Of a DNA stretch of 51,695 bases, positions 8,715-18,026 are shown in pieces (position 1 is the stretch's first letter; every line of letters starts with the position of its first letter). The stretch comes from Halanaerobium saccharolyticum. Lineage in GTDB: Bacteria > Bacillota > Halanaerobiia > Halanaerobiales > Halanaerobiaceae. The stretch spans positions 1-51,695 of the forward strand of contig NZ_QAXS01000025.1 in the NCBI RefSeq assembly GCF_003053565.1, written 5' to 3'. Position numbers and translations under genes: made by a program. The notes below the pieces were generated by a model. The model did no database searches. It saw only the letters and a program-made list of their open reading frames with translations, and had not been told where the DNA came from.

Positions 8715-8766
8715 TATAATTATATACAGGTATCAGGTACAAAAATATTTTCGGATACCAGGTACC
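8715..8766 (+). promoter_or_regulatory. Leader of clpP with TATAAT box and paired repeats
   Basis: A TATAAT lies at 8715-8720. Downstream come GGTATC (8729-8734) with its inverse GATACC (8754-8759), and AGGTAC followed by A-rich sequence twice (from 8735 and from 8760). The block could be a hairpin or a repressor site for stress control of clpP. It does not match the CtsR consensus (GGTCAAA repeats). Confidence 0.35.
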
Positions 8767-8791
8767 AAAAAATAAAGGGAGGTTTTAAACG

Positions 8792-9388
8792 ATGAGCCTT
8801 ATTCCAATGGTAGTTGAACAGACTAATCGTGGGGAAAGATCTTATGATATTTATTCCCGACTTTTAAAGGATAGAATTGTATTTTTGGGTTCACCAGTAA
8901 CAGATGATGTAGCAAATACTGTTATTGCACAGCTGCTCTTTTTAGAAGCAGATAATCCAGATAAAGATATCTATTTATATATAAACAGTCCGGGCGGCTC
9001 AGTAACTGCTGCTCTGGCGATGTATGATACAATGCAGTATATTAAACCTGATGTTGTAACAATTGGTATGGGACAGGCTGCAAGTGCTGGTGCCCTGCTG
9101 CTTGCTGCTGGTGCAGAAGGAAAGCGTTATGCTCTTCCTTATGCAAGAGTTATGATTCATCAGCCAGCCGGTGGAGCACAGGGAAAAGCAACTGATGCTG
9201 AAATCCATATTAAAGAATTAATGAGAATTAGAGAATTGCTGAACAATATTCTCAGCAAACACACAGGTAAAAGTGCAGAACAAATTGGTAAGGATGTCGA
9301 AAAGGATAATTTCATGACTGCAGAAGAAGCTGTAGATTATGGATTGATTGATGAGGTAATTACCCGTAACGAATTAAAGGAAAAGTAA
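8792..9388 (+). CDS. clpP: ATP-dependent Clp protease proteolytic subunit
   Basis: Serine protease that forms the double heptameric chamber of ClpXP. The 198-residue length and the catalytic triad fit the family exactly: Ser98 in [10 protein letters not shown], His123 in MIHQP and Asp172 in EKDNFM. The N-terminus, [23 protein letters not shown], is the classic processing region. The start follows AGGGAGG (8777-8783). clpX follows after 21 nt, so both subunits of the protease are expressed together. The 126-nt gap upstream carries a TATAAT box and paired repeats that may be a stress-responsive control region. Confidence 0.97.
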   Translation: MSLIPMVVEQTNRGERSYDIYSRLLKDRIVFLGSPVTDDVANTVIAQLLFLEADNPDKDIYLYINSPGGSVTAALAMYDTMQYIKPDVVTIGMGQAASAGALLLAAGAEGKRYALPYARVMIHQPAGGAQGKATDAEIHIKELMRIRELLNNILSKHTGKSAEQIGKDVEKDNFMTAEEAVDYGLIDEVITRNELKEK

Positions 9389-9409
9389 TTTAGCCCGAGA
9401 GGTGATATA

Positions 9410-10681
9410 ATGTTCAAATTTGGCGATCATGATCACGAAGATGGGGAACTAAAGTGTTCCTTTTGTGGTAAAAGCCAGGATCAGGTAAAGAAACTTGTTG
9501 CCGGTCCAGGAGTCTATATCTGTGATGAATGTATAGAGCTCTGTAATGAAATTGTAGAAGAAGAATTAGACGAGGAATTGGAACTTGAATTTGAAAGTGT
9601 TCCAAAGCCCAAACAGATAAAAGAATATTTAGATCAATATGTAATAGGTCAGGAAAGAGCCAAGAAATCTTTATCAGTAGCTGTCTATAATCATTATAAA
9701 CGTGTCAACTCCAATATGATGGTTGACGATGTTGAATTACAGAAGAGTAATATAATGATGGTTGGACCTACTGGCTGTGGTAAGACACTGATGGCTCAAA
9801 CTCTTGCTAAAATAATAGATGTACCAATTGCAATAACTGATGCTACATCTTTAACAGAGGCCGGGTATGTAGGAGAAGATGTCGAAAACATTCTGCTCAA
9901 GCTTATTCAGGCTGCTGATTATGATGTAGAAAAAGCTGAAAAGGGTATTATCTATGTTGATGAAATTGATAAAATAGCTCGTAAATCAGAAAACACATCG
10001 ATTACTAGAGATGTTTCCGGTGAAGGAGTTCAGCAGGCCCTGCTTAAAATCATAGAGGGTACTGTTGCCAGTGTGCCACCACAGGGTGGGCGCAAACATC
10101 CTCATCAGGAATTTATTCAGATAGATACAACCAATATTCTCTTTATTGCTGGTGGAGCTTTTGATGGTCTGGAGAAATTGATTGACTCCCGCATCAGCGA
10201 AAAGGTAATGGGTTTTGGTGCTGATATCAAGACCAAAGAAGAGGATAAAAATATTGGAGATACTCTAAAGCATATTCAGCCTCAGGATTTACTGCACTAT
10301 GGTTTAATCCCTGAATTTATTGGTAGAATGCCTGTTCAGGTAACTTTAGATCAGCTTGAGGCAGAAGATATGGTGCGGATTATGAAGGAACCGCGCAATG
10401 CTTTAGTAAAACAGTATGAGAAGTTCTTTGCAATGGATGATATAGAGCTTGAGTTTACAGATGGAGCTTTAAAATCAATTGCTGCTAAGGCTTTAGAGCG
10501 TGATACAGGAGCTCGCGGCTTAAGATCAGTTGTAGAAAATGCTGTTTTAGATATTATGTATGATCTGCCTTCAAGACCAGAAATCAAAAAGTGTATTATT
10601 ACTAAAGAAGTTATAGAAGAAGATGCTGATCCAATTCTGGAGATTGAGGATGAGAGTCTGGAAGAGGAAGAAAGCGCTTAA
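9410..10681 (+). CDS. clpX: ATP-dependent Clp protease ATP-binding subunit ClpX
   Basis: AAA+ unfoldase that recognises tagged substrates and threads them into ClpP. The 423-residue protein opens with the zinc-binding domain: Cys16, Cys19, Cys38 and Cys41 form the C4 cluster. The AAA+ core has Walker A GPTGCGKT, Walker [10 protein letters not shown] and pore loop GYVGED. An MGF tripeptide in KVMGFGAD corresponds to the loop that docks on ClpP. The RGLRS arginine motif near residue 365 is the sensor 2. The C-terminus is unusually acidic. It starts 21 nt after clpP behind GAGAGGTGA and ends before an intrinsic terminator. Confidence 0.97.
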   Translation: MFKFGDHDHEDGELKCSFCGKSQDQVKKLVAGPGVYICDECIELCNEIVEEELDEELELEFESVPKPKQIKEYLDQYVIGQERAKKSLSVAVYNHYKRVNSNMMVDDVELQKSNIMMVGPTGCGKTLMAQTLAKIIDVPIAITDATSLTEAGYVGEDVENILLKLIQAADYDVEKAEKGIIYVDEIDKIARKSENTSITRDVSGEGVQQALLKIIEGTVASVPPQGGRKHPHQEFIQIDTTNILFIAGGAFDGLEKLIDSRISEKVMGFGADIKTKEEDKNIGDTLKHIQPQDLLHYGLIPEFIGRMPVQVTLDQLEAEDMVRIMKEPRNALVKQYEKFFAMDDIELEFTDGALKSIAAKALERDTGARGLRSVVENAVLDIMYDLPSRPEIKKCIITKEVIEEDADPILEIEDESLEEEESA

Positions 10682-10740
10682 CAGCTAAAAGATTAAATAA
10701 AGTAAACGCTTTAATATTCTTAAGCTGTGAGAGATGATCT

Positions 10741-10792
10741 AGAGATAATATTACTCCTGATGAGTGAGTGGTATTATCTCTTTCGTTTTTTT
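10741..10792 (+). terminator. Intrinsic terminator after clpX
   Basis: AGAGATAATA (10741-10750) pairs perfectly with TATTATCTCT (10772-10781), with further weaker inner pairing. TTCG then a run of seven T follow (10785-10792). It separates clpPX from lon, so lon probably has its own promoter or depends on read-through. Confidence 0.8.
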
Positions 10793-10892
10793 GAATGATT
10801 TTGGAGGGGAAAGCTAAAGAATCCAGAATTATTAAAGTAGATGAATTTATTAGAAGCAAGTTTTTAAATATAATTGATAGAGGTGAAAATAA

Positions 10893-13244
10893 ATGTCTGA
10901 AGAAAATGAAATTAAAGAAGTTATGGAACTACCTCTACTTGCATCACGGGGTGTAATTGTTTTTCCACATATGGTAATTCCTTTACTGGTAGGCAGAGAT
11001 AAATCTGTGGCTGCCCTTGAGGAAGCAATGATGGAAGAAAAGAAAATTATTATTGCCGCTCAGAAGGATGAAACAGTAGAGAAGCCTGAAATAGATGATA
11101 TTTACCAGTTTGGTACAATTGCTGAGGTAAAACAGCTGGTTAAGCTCCCAAATGGAATGATTAAAGTAGTAGTAGAAGGTTTGGATAGAGCTGAAGTTAT
11201 TGATTATCTTGACACAGAAGAATATTTTCTGGTAGAAGCAGAAAGTCGACCGGAAGAAAAGGTTGAAGTAACTACTGATGTTAAAGCTTTAATGAGAACT
11301 GTAGTTAAAGAGTTTGAAAAATATATTAAATATAATCGCAATCTGCCGGCTGAAACAATTATGTCAGCCAGTAATATTGAAGAACCCGGCCGCCTGGCTG
11401 ATGTGATTTCTTCTCAGGTTGAATTGAAATATCAGCAGCTCCAGGAATTGCTGGAGGCAACAGATATTATTCAGCGGCTGGAAAAAATGCTGAGCCTGCT
11501 GCAGGATGAAATTGAAGTTTTAAAAATTGAGCAGGATATTAATAAAAGAGTCAAAAAGAAAGTTGAAAAAAATCAAAAAGAATATTATTTAAGAGAAAAA
11601 ATGAAGGTTATTCAGGATGAACTTGACGAAGATAAAAGCTCAACTGATGAAATAGAAGAGTATTATGAAAAACTGGAAGAGGCCGATTTGCCGGAAAATG
11701 TGGCTGAAAAAGTGGAGGAAGAGATTGAAAAGCTGGATCGAACACCAAATATGTCACCAGAGGCCACAGTTATTCGTAATTACTTAGACTGTGTTTTAGA
11801 TCTTCCCTGGAATAAAGAAAAAGAAGAAGAAATTGATATCAAAAATTCAGAGGAGATTTTGGAAACAGACCACTACGGTTTAAAAGATGTTAAAGAAAGA
11901 ATTTTAGAATATCTGGCAGTCCGCAAGATGGCTCCGGCTAAAAAGAGTCCAATTTTATGTCTGGTAGGTGCTCCCGGTGTTGGTAAAACCTCACTTGGAC
12001 GTTCAATCGCCAGAGCATTGGACAGAGATTTTGTCCGCCTATCCTTAGGTGGAGTTAGAGATGAGGCAGAAATTAGAGGTCACCGCCGGACCTATATTGG
12101 TTCTCGTCCAGGTAGAATAATTAATGCGATGCGTGATGCCGGCAGCAAAAATCCAGTTTTTCTGCTGGATGAAGTTGATAAGATGAGTTCAGATTTTAGA
12201 GGAGACCCAGCATCCGCTCTGCTTGAAGTTCTAGACCCAGAGCAGAACAAGGAATTTGGAGACCATTATCTGGAAGTACCATTTGATCTTTCTCAGGTTT
12301 TATTTGTGACAACAGCCAATGTGGCTCACACTATTCCAGCACCACTTCTGGACAGAATGGAATTAATTGAGATTCCCGGCTATACAGAAGATGAGAAATT
12401 AAAGATTGCAGAAGGTCATCTGCTGCCTAAAATTTATGAGGATCACGGTTTAGAAGAAGATCAGATTAATATTTCTTCAAATGCTATCTTAAAGGTAATT
12501 AGAGAATATACCAGAGAAGCAGGAGTAAGAAATCTGGAGCGTAAACTGGCTGCTGTTGCCCGCAAGGTAGCGAAAGAGTTTGTGGAAGGTAGAGATCACA
12601 AAGCTCTGGTTGCAGTCAACAGTGTAGAAAAATATCTGGGACTGGCAGATTATGAGCATCAGGAAAGTGATCTGGAAGATAGGGTTGGAGTAGCTACCGG
12701 TCTTGCCTATAATCAGGCAGGTGGAGATATTCTTGATATCGAGGTAGCTGTTGTTCCCGGCAAGGGAGAATTAACCCTAACAGGTTCTTTAGGTGATGTA
12801 ATGAAAGAGTCTGCCCAGGCAGCCTTAAGTTATGTCCGCTCCAAGCAGAATGAATTAAATCTGACTGATGGTTTTTATAAGAAATATGATATCCATATTC
12901 ACGTTCCTCAGGGTGCAGTTCCTAAAGATGGACCATCTGCAGGAATTACAATTGCAATTGCTCTTGCTTCAGCTCTAACAGGGCGTAAAGTTCGCGGTGA
13001 TTATGCAATGACTGGAGAAATTTCTTTAAGAGGTAGAGTGCTGCCGATCGGTGGTTTAAAAACAAAAATACTGGCCGGCCGCAGAGCAGGAATTAATAAC
13101 TTTATTTTACCTAAGAAAAATGAGAATAAATTTAAAGAAATTGAAAAAGAAATTACCCGAGGTTTAAATGTAACTTTTGTTTCCCATATGGATGAGGTAA
13201 TGGATATCCTGTTATTAGAGGATGAGAATCATGCAGATCAGTAA
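10893..13244 (+). CDS. lon: ATP-dependent protease La (Lon)
   Basis: Homo-hexameric AAA+ serine protease that degrades misfolded and regulatory proteins. The 783-residue chain has the LON substrate-binding domain (about 12-205, starting ELPLLASRGVIVFPHM), a helical linker, the AAA+ module (Walker A GAPGVGKTS, Walker B VFLLDEVDK) and the C-terminal protease domain. The catalytic Ser682 is in PKDGPSAGI and the catalytic Lys is in GGLKTKILAGRRAGI near residue 725. Length and order match LonA. AGAGGTGA (10879-10886) gives the start. It follows the clpX terminator and overlaps engB by 14 bases, so engB translation is probably coupled to it. Confidence 0.97.
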   Translation: MSEENEIKEVMELPLLASRGVIVFPHMVIPLLVGRDKSVAALEEAMMEEKKIIIAAQKDETVEKPEIDDIYQFGTIAEVKQLVKLPNGMIKVVVEGLDRAEVIDYLDTEEYFLVEAESRPEEKVEVTTDVKALMRTVVKEFEKYIKYNRNLPAETIMSASNIEEPGRLADVISSQVELKYQQLQELLEATDIIQRLEKMLSLLQDEIEVLKIEQDINKRVKKKVEKNQKEYYLREKMKVIQDELDEDKSSTDEIEEYYEKLEEADLPENVAEKVEEEIEKLDRTPNMSPEATVIRNYLDCVLDLPWNKEKEEEIDIKNSEEILETDHYGLKDVKERILEYLAVRKMAPAKKSPILCLVGAPGVGKTSLGRSIARALDRDFVRLSLGGVRDEAEIRGHRRTYIGSRPGRIINAMRDAGSKNPVFLLDEVDKMSSDFRGDPASALLEVLDPEQNKEFGDHYLEVPFDLSQVLFVTTANVAHTIPAPLLDRMELIEIPGYTEDEKLKIAEGHLLPKIYEDHGLEEDQINISSNAILKVIREYTREAGVRNLERKLAAVARKVAKEFVEGRDHKALVAVNSVEKYLGLADYEHQESDLEDRVGVATGLAYNQAGGDILDIEVAVVPGKGELTLTGSLGDVMKESAQAALSYVRSKQNELNLTDGFYKKYDIHIHVPQGAVPKDGPSAGITIAIALASALTGRKVRGDYAMTGEISLRGRVLPIGGLKTKILAGRRAGINNFILPKKNENKFKEIEKEITRGLNVTFVSHMDEVMDILLLEDENHADQ

Positions 13245-13833
13245 TGCTGAATTTTATAAAAGTGTCTATAAATATGAAGACTGCCCCAGGCTACAGCAGC
13301 CTGAGGTAGCCTTTAGCGGCCGCTCAAATGTTGGTAAATCATCATTAATCAACAGAATTACCAGGCAGAAAAAGCTGGCCAGGACAAGTAATACTCCGGG
13401 TAGAACTCAATCTCTAAATTACTTTAATATTGATGATAAGTTTTACCTGGTTGATTTACCCGGCTATGGTTTTGCAAATGTGCCGCAGAAAGTCAAAGAT
13501 GACTGGGCAGAGTTAATTGACACCTATTTAAACTATCGCGAAAACTTAATCGGAGTTGTTCAGATTATCGACTGCCGCCACAAACCAACTAAAGATGATA
13601 AAATGATGGTCGAATGGCTGCAGGCCAGTGGTTTAAGTTATTTAATTGCTGCCACCAAGGTAGATAAAATATCTAACAATAAAAAATTTAAACAGAAAAA
13701 ACTAATTTATAAAGAATTAAATTTAACAGATGAAGATAATTTTACTTTCTTTTCTGCCCAGACTGGAGAAGGAAGCAGAGAAGTTTATGAATATCTTGAT
13801 TTTTTAATGCAGCTGGCAAAAGATAGGGGCTAA
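13231..13833 (+). CDS. engB: Ribosome biogenesis GTP-binding protein EngB/YsxC
   Basis: Essential small GTPase that assists late assembly of the 50S ribosomal subunit. The G1 motif GRSNVGKSS, G2 region NTPGRTQS, G3 DLPGYGFA and G4 ATKVDK are all visible in a 200-residue protein of normal size. The first in-frame ATG (13222) directly abuts AGAGG; the second, at 13231, is correctly spaced from it and gives the family-typical N-terminus MQISNAEF, so 13231 is used. The gene overlaps the end of lon by 14 bases. The lon-engB order is conserved in many Firmicutes. Confidence 0.94.
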   Translation: MQISNAEFYKSVYKYEDCPRLQQPEVAFSGRSNVGKSSLINRITRQKKLARTSNTPGRTQSLNYFNIDDKFYLVDLPGYGFANVPQKVKDDWAELIDTYLNYRENLIGVVQIIDCRHKPTKDDKMMVEWLQASGLSYLIAATKVDKISNNKKFKQKKLIYKELNLTDEDNFTFFSAQTGEGSREVYEYLDFLMQLAKDRG

Positions 13834-13835
13834 AA

Positions 13836-14762
13836 ATGGAGCAGAGTTATACCACATATTTTGCTGAAATTTACGATGATGTAATGAAAAATGTTCCTTA
13901 TAATTACTGGTTCCGTTATTTAGGGGATTTACTAAAATATTATCAGCACCAGCCCGAGTCAGCACTGGAGCTTGCTTCCGGCACTTCAAATATGACTCTA
14001 AAATTAATTGAGCTGCAGTCACTGAATAGAATCACGGCTCTCGATTTATCTTCAGCAATGCTTTCTAAAGCTGCTGAAAAGTTGGAGGCTGAACTTTATA
14101 ACTCGCAAAAATTTAGTGACTTTAAGGCCCAAAATAATAACTCATCCTATCAGCTGCAGCAAAATAAGAGAAATTTAACCGTTAACTTTAAAGCTCAAAA
14201 CATGACTGATTTTAATTTCAAGGATAAATTTGATTTGATTGTTTCCTTCTTTGACAGCCTTAATTATCTGACTGATATTGATCAACTGCAGGGCTGTTTT
14301 GAAAGTGCTGCTCGATCTTTAAATAATGATGGCTTGTTCATCTTCGATATGAATTCAGTTGGCAGAATTAATACTATTGAAGAAAAATCATTTGTGATTG
14401 AGGGAGATAGTTATGAATGCTTCTGGGAGGATATTGTAAAGGCTAAAGAGAATTTATGGCAGGTGAAATTAAAAATCTGTCCGGATAATGACCAGCTTCC
14501 CTGTTTTGAAGAGACTCACAGTGAGCGGGGATATAAAATTGAAACTATTTTAAGACTGCTTAAAAATAGTGGTTTTAAAGCTGTAGATGTCTACAATGCT
14601 TTTAGCTTTGCTGTGGGCAAAAATCATTCGGATCGTCTTTATTTTGCAGCTGCTTTAGACGAAAAGAGGCTGCAGCAGAATCAGGGCAAGCTTAAAAAAT
14701 TATTTTATGGAGCCAGAAATAGAATAGATTATTTTTTAGTTAGCTTAAAATATTTGTTTTAG
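13836..14762 (+). CDS. Class I SAM-dependent methyltransferase
   Basis: A 308-residue protein with a Rossmann methyltransferase fold. Motif I is LELASGTSNMT (about residues 46-56), a variant of the usual ELGCGTG, followed by LDLSSAML (motif II). After an Asn/Gln-rich insertion (about 90-115) come FDLIVSFFDSLNYL (motif IV) and LFIFDMNS. The start YFAEIYDDVM resembles the YqeM/ubiE-like group found next to housekeeping genes in Firmicutes. The substrate cannot be told from sequence. It starts 2 nt after engB, so it is the last gene of the lon operon, and it ends before a strong bidirectional terminator. Confidence 0.75.
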   Translation: MEQSYTTYFAEIYDDVMKNVPYNYWFRYLGDLLKYYQHQPESALELASGTSNMTLKLIELQSLNRITALDLSSAMLSKAAEKLEAELYNSQKFSDFKAQNNNSSYQLQQNKRNLTVNFKAQNMTDFNFKDKFDLIVSFFDSLNYLTDIDQLQGCFESAARSLNNDGLFIFDMNSVGRINTIEEKSFVIEGDSYECFWEDIVKAKENLWQVKLKICPDNDQLPCFEETHSERGYKIETILRLLKNSGFKAVDVYNAFSFAVGKNHSDRLYFAAALDEKRLQQNQGKLKKLFYGARNRIDYFLVSLKYLF

Positions 14763-14809
14763 AATTATTTATTAAGAAAAACTGCTGCTAAAAACAAATA
14801 AAAGATAAA

Positions 14810-14844
14810 AAAAGCAGGAGCTTTAACTTAGCTCCTGCTTTTTT
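14810..14844. terminator. Bidirectional terminator between convergent genes
   Basis: AAAGCAGGAGCT (14811-14822) and AGCTCCTGCTTT (14830-14841) form a perfect 12-bp stem with a 7-nt loop. A T-run follows on the plus strand and a matching A-run precedes it, so it ends both the methyltransferase transcript and the minus-strand NDH-2 transcript. Confidence 0.9.
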
Positions 14845-14885
14845 CTTATTTAATTTAGCTTATCAAGAATAAATTAATCGTTAAT

Positions 14886-16664
14886 TTACTTTTTAACTAC
14901 TTTCTGCAGATCTTGATCTTTATCTTTTGGTCTACTCCAGATTTTACTCTTCAGCCAGGGCAGAACATAATAATCCAGGCCAAAGGAGCGTCCGGAACCG
15001 ATTAAAGCAATTGAAGCAAAGAAGAACCAGAATAGGGGACTAAAGTGTCCGGGCCAGTCACTGGACCAGTGTGCATACTGACCGGCCAGTAAAAAGTTAA
15101 CTGAAAATCCAGCCGAACCTAAGGCACCCAGACTTGCAAATAAACCAAAGATTAAAGAGAGCCCGATTCCGATCATACTTAAAGTTACAACAGTCTGGAA
15201 GAAGAGAGGAAACTTAAAGATTATAGCCTCGTTTAACCAGACATACCAGCCGACAGCATAGTCGCCAATCGGTGATGATGAAGCTCCAGAAACCAGATAA
15301 TCTCCACTTTGCAGCCAGCCATCTCTTACTTTAGTATAACCTTCATACAGCCACACGATTCCAACAAAAACACGTAAAAGAACCAGCCAGAGTGATCTGG
15401 AAGTCTCACTGACAAAACCAAATAGACTTGGCAGTAATCCTTTGTGAGAAGCCTGTTCTTTCATATAATCAGTAATTAAACTGTAAGTTTCTTTTAATCC
15501 ACCAATTTCAAAGCGGTAGAACATGTTAACAGAATGTTTCATAAACATAGCTGGAATTCCCGTTAAAGATAAGCCCATTACTTCAGCTACTGCATAGCTG
15601 CTTCCAACTGAAACCATTACTCCGTGTAAATTAGCTTCAAGTTCTTCTTTGGAGCCACCTTTAATATCAGCTATAATATTTTTAGCTGCACATTCACCTG
15701 TCTGCTGTGCAGATTCCACTAAAGCAGGTAAAATCTGATCATTATTCCAGGGAGCTGCTGCATTATCACCAATAGCATAGACATTAGAATAACTTTCTGT
15801 CTGCAGATATTTATTAACTTTAATTCTATTTGCCCGACTTGTAGCCAGACCAGAATTTGCAGCAAAGTCAGCTGCCTCTACACCACAGGTCCAGATGATG
15901 GTTCGAGCTTTGACTTCTAAGCCATCATTTAAAATTAATTTATTTTCTTCTATTTTATCAACAAACTCACCTGTCTTAACATTAACTCCCTTCTTTCTCA
16001 TATAATTACTTGCTTTTTTAACCAGTTCATCACTGAGATTTGGAAGTATTTGATCAAGACCTTCAAAGTTATAAATTTCTATTTCATCCCGCGGGATATT
16101 ATATTCTTTACTGTATTCATCAAGCCATTCAATTAATTCACCAACCATTTCGACACCGGTAAAACCTCCACCGGCAACTGCAAATGAAAGCAGTTCCTTT
16201 CTTTCAGCCTGATCATCTGTCATTCGTGCTTCCTGTAGACACTTTTCAACATGTCTTCTGATAGATTTAGAGTCATCCATTGACCAGAGAGTAAAGGCAT
16301 GTTCTTCAACACCTTCAACTCCACAGGAGATTGGCTTACTGCCGGCTCCCATAATCAAATAATCATAGCTGTACTGGTGATCATCAGAACTTAAAATCTG
16401 ATTATCGAAATCGATATCGTTGATCTCGTCCTGAACTATATTCACCCGAGTTGATGAGAAGATTCTTTCTAAATCAATTTCAAGAGCATCTTCTTCAATC
16501 CTCTTACCTGCCACCTCATGTAATTCTGTTAACAGGGTATGATACGAATTCCTGTCAATGAGAGTAATTGTAGAGTCAGGATGTTTTTTTAACTTTTTAT
16601 GGAGAGTTTGGGCAGCAGCTACTCCACCATATCCTGCTCCAAGTACTATAATGTTATTACTCAA
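14886..16664 (-). CDS. NADH dehydrogenase type II-like flavoprotein fused to a DoxX membrane domain
   Basis: A 592-residue fusion. Residues 1-340 form a two-dinucleotide-fold flavoprotein: GAGYGG (FAD, residues 8-13) and AVAGGGFTGVEMVGEL (NAD(P)H). TCGVEAA and YAIGDNAA (second FAD contact) follow, as in NDH-2, which passes electrons from NADH to quinone without pumping. After a linker region the C-terminal 170 residues hold about four membrane segments starting LVLLRVFVGIVWLYEG, typical of DoxX/DoxD-like proteins. The fusion anchors the enzyme in the membrane. The start is TTG behind AGGAGGT. A minus-strand promoter lies at 16801-16828. It is divergent from apbE and a polyprenyl synthase, so a quinone-linked redox role is inferred. 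It could also act as a quinone or sulfide oxidoreductase-like enzyme. Confidence 0.82.
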   Translation of the reverse strand: MSNNIIVLGAGYGGVAAAQTLHKKLKKHPDSTITLIDRNSYHTLLTELHEVAGKRIEEDALEIDLERIFSSTRVNIVQDEINDIDFDNQILSSDDHQYSYDYLIMGAGSKPISCGVEGVEEHAFTLWSMDDSKSIRRHVEKCLQEARMTDDQAERKELLSFAVAGGGFTGVEMVGELIEWLDEYSKEYNIPRDEIEIYNFEGLDQILPNLSDELVKKASNYMRKKGVNVKTGEFVDKIEENKLILNDGLEVKARTIIWTCGVEAADFAANSGLATSRANRIKVNKYLQTESYSNVYAIGDNAAAPWNNDQILPALVESAQQTGECAAKNIIADIKGGSKEELEANLHGVMVSVGSSYAVAEVMGLSLTGIPAMFMKHSVNMFYRFEIGGLKETYSLITDYMKEQASHKGLLPSLFGFVSETSRSLWLVLLRVFVGIVWLYEGYTKVRDGWLQSGDYLVSGASSSPIGDYAVGWYVWLNEAIIFKFPLFFQTVVTLSMIGIGLSLIFGLFASLGALGSAGFSVNFLLAGQYAHWSSDWPGHFSPLFWFFFASIALIGSGRSFGLDYYVLPWLKSKIWSRPKDKDQDLQKVVKK

Positions 16665-16717
16665 TTTTTTACCTCCTTTAATATTTGTATTTCTTTAATT
16701 TTATTAGAGTAATTTTT

Positions 16718-16780
16718 TCATGACCAGTTTTATTAAGATTTAATATATAATTTCACATGGATTATTAAAAAAAGTCATGA
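16718..16780 (-). repeat. Inverted repeat in the NDH-2 leader
   Basis: TCATGAC (16718-16724) and GTCATGA (16774-16780) are exact inverse copies 49 bases apart. They lie between the minus-strand promoter and the ribosome binding site of the NDH-2 gene. They could be two half-sites for a regulator or a long-loop stem. The 312-nt region between the NDH-2 gene and apbE holds only this, promoters and AT-rich sequence. Confidence 0.35.
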
Positions 16781-16800
16781 GTTATTTTTATCACATTATA

Positions 16801-16828
16801 ATTATAGCATAATGAAAATAAATTGCAA
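16801..16828 (-). promoter_or_regulatory. Promoter of the NDH-2/DoxX gene
   Basis: Read on the minus strand: TTGCAA (16823-16828), 16 bases, then TATAAT (16801-16806), with TGC just before the -10 (extended -10). It leaves a leader of about 130 bases. Confidence 0.65.
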
Positions 16829-16976
16829 ATTTCTTAGTGGATTACTCAGAATAATTATTTGCAAAGTTAAGCATTTATGATAAAATGTAAGTGGTTTACC
16901 CGGGATTAGTCTTTATTATCTTGTGTAAAAATTAACTTTATTATAGAATAACTATTAATAAATGGGATGTGATACT

Positions 16977-18026
16977 TTGTTCAAACACAAAAAAATAATT
17001 TTTTTAACTATACTTGCAGTATCTTTAATATTCTTAACAGCCTGTGGAAATAATGGAGAAGACATTCCCCAGGCAGAAGATAATGTATTTTTGATGGATA
17101 CTCTGGTCCAGATGCGGGCCCATGGAGAAAATGCAGAAGTTGCTGTTGAAGAAAGTATGAAAAGAATCAGAGAAATTGAAAATTTGATGAGTAAAACCAT
17201 AGAAACAAGTGATATTTATCAACTGAACAATAATCCAGAAACTGAAATTGAAATTGATAAAGAAAGTAAAAAGGTATTAGAGAAGGCACTGGAATATGCA
17301 GAATTAACTGCTGGAGATTTTGACCCAACAATTGGAGCTCTGGTTGAACTCTGGGGGATTGGAACAGAAAATGCTGCTGTCCCTGAGGAGTCTGAGATCA
17401 AAGAAGCTTTAGCCAATACAGGTTATGAACATTTAAGATTAAATGATAATTCAGCAGAGTTAACAAAGGCTGGAGTAAAAATTGATCTGGGCGGTATTGC
17501 CAAAGGTTATGCTGCTGAAGAAGTGAAAAAAGTTGTCCAGGAATACGAGATAGAGCATGCCTTTGTAAATCTGGGTGGAAATGTACTTGTTATCGGTAAC
17601 AAAGTTGATGGCTCACCCTGGAAGATTGGAATCCAGGATCCAAGAGAGGGTAGAGGAAATGTAATGGCAATTGTTGATGCTGTTGATAAGACAATTGTTA
17701 CTTCCGGCAACTATGAGAGATATTTTGAAGAAGATGGTAAACTTTATCATCATATTTTAGATCCAAAAACTGGATATCCGGCAGAAAATAATCTGCTCAG
17801 TGTAAGTATAATAAGTGAAAATTCCTTTGATGCTGATGCTCTTTCTACAGCTATTTATGTGATGGGACTGGAGCGTGGAATGAAATTTATTGAGAATCTG
17901 GAAGATGTTGATGTTATGTTTATAACAGAAGAGTTGGAAGTTTATCTATCTTCGGGTTTGAAAGAGATTGTAGAGATAAATGATTCAGATTTTAATGTAA
18001 TTGAAGGTGAGAAATTTGCTGATTGA
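16977..18026 (+). CDS. apbE: FAD:protein FMN transferase, lipoprotein (ApbE)
   Basis: Attaches FMN through a phosphoester bond to Ser/Thr of target proteins such as RnfG/RnfD or NqrB/NqrC, using FAD as donor outside the membrane. The N-terminus is a lipoprotein signal: charged, hydrophobic LTILAVSLIFLTAC with the lipobox LTAC. The ApbE family segments follow: DTLVQMRAHGE, FDPTIGALVELWGIG, KIDLGGIAKGYAAEEV, NLGGNVLVIG and HHILDPKTGYPAENN. TTG 16977 was preferred to ATG 16962 because GGGATGTG is spaced for the former and nothing precedes the latter; this choice is moderate. The gene overlaps the polyprenyl synthase gene by 11 bases. The flavinylated partner is not in this window. Confidence 0.9.
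   Translation: MFKHKKIIFLTILAVSLIFLTACGNNGEDIPQAEDNVFLMDTLVQMRAHGENAEVAVEESMKRIREIENLMSKTIETSDIYQLNNNPETEIEIDKESKKVLEKALEYAELTAGDFDPTIGALVELWGIGTENAAVPEESEIKEALANTGYEHLRLNDNSAELTKAGVKIDLGGIAKGYAAEEVKKVVQEYEIEHAFVNLGGNVLVIGNKVDGSPWKIGIQDPREGRGNVMAIVDAVDKTIVTSGNYERYFEEDGKLYHHILDPKTGYPAENNLLSVSIISENSFDADALSTAIYVMGLERGMKFIENLEDVDVMFITEELEVYLSSGLKEIVEINDSDFNVIEGEKFAD

Noticed and set aside
8727-8766. CtsR operator before clpP
   Set aside because: The repeats are AGGTAC/GGTATC types and are not the tandem GGTCAAA heptamers with a 3-base spacer that CtsR needs.
10795-10956. 53-codon frame (starting MILEGKAKES) across the start of lon
   Set aside because: It begins in the T-run region after the clpX terminator, has no ribosome binding site and overlaps the well-supported start of lon in another frame.
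16750-16800. Rex-type site in the NDH-2 leader
   Set aside because: Only a half-site-like TTTCACA is visible; the matching half TTGTGAA is absent.
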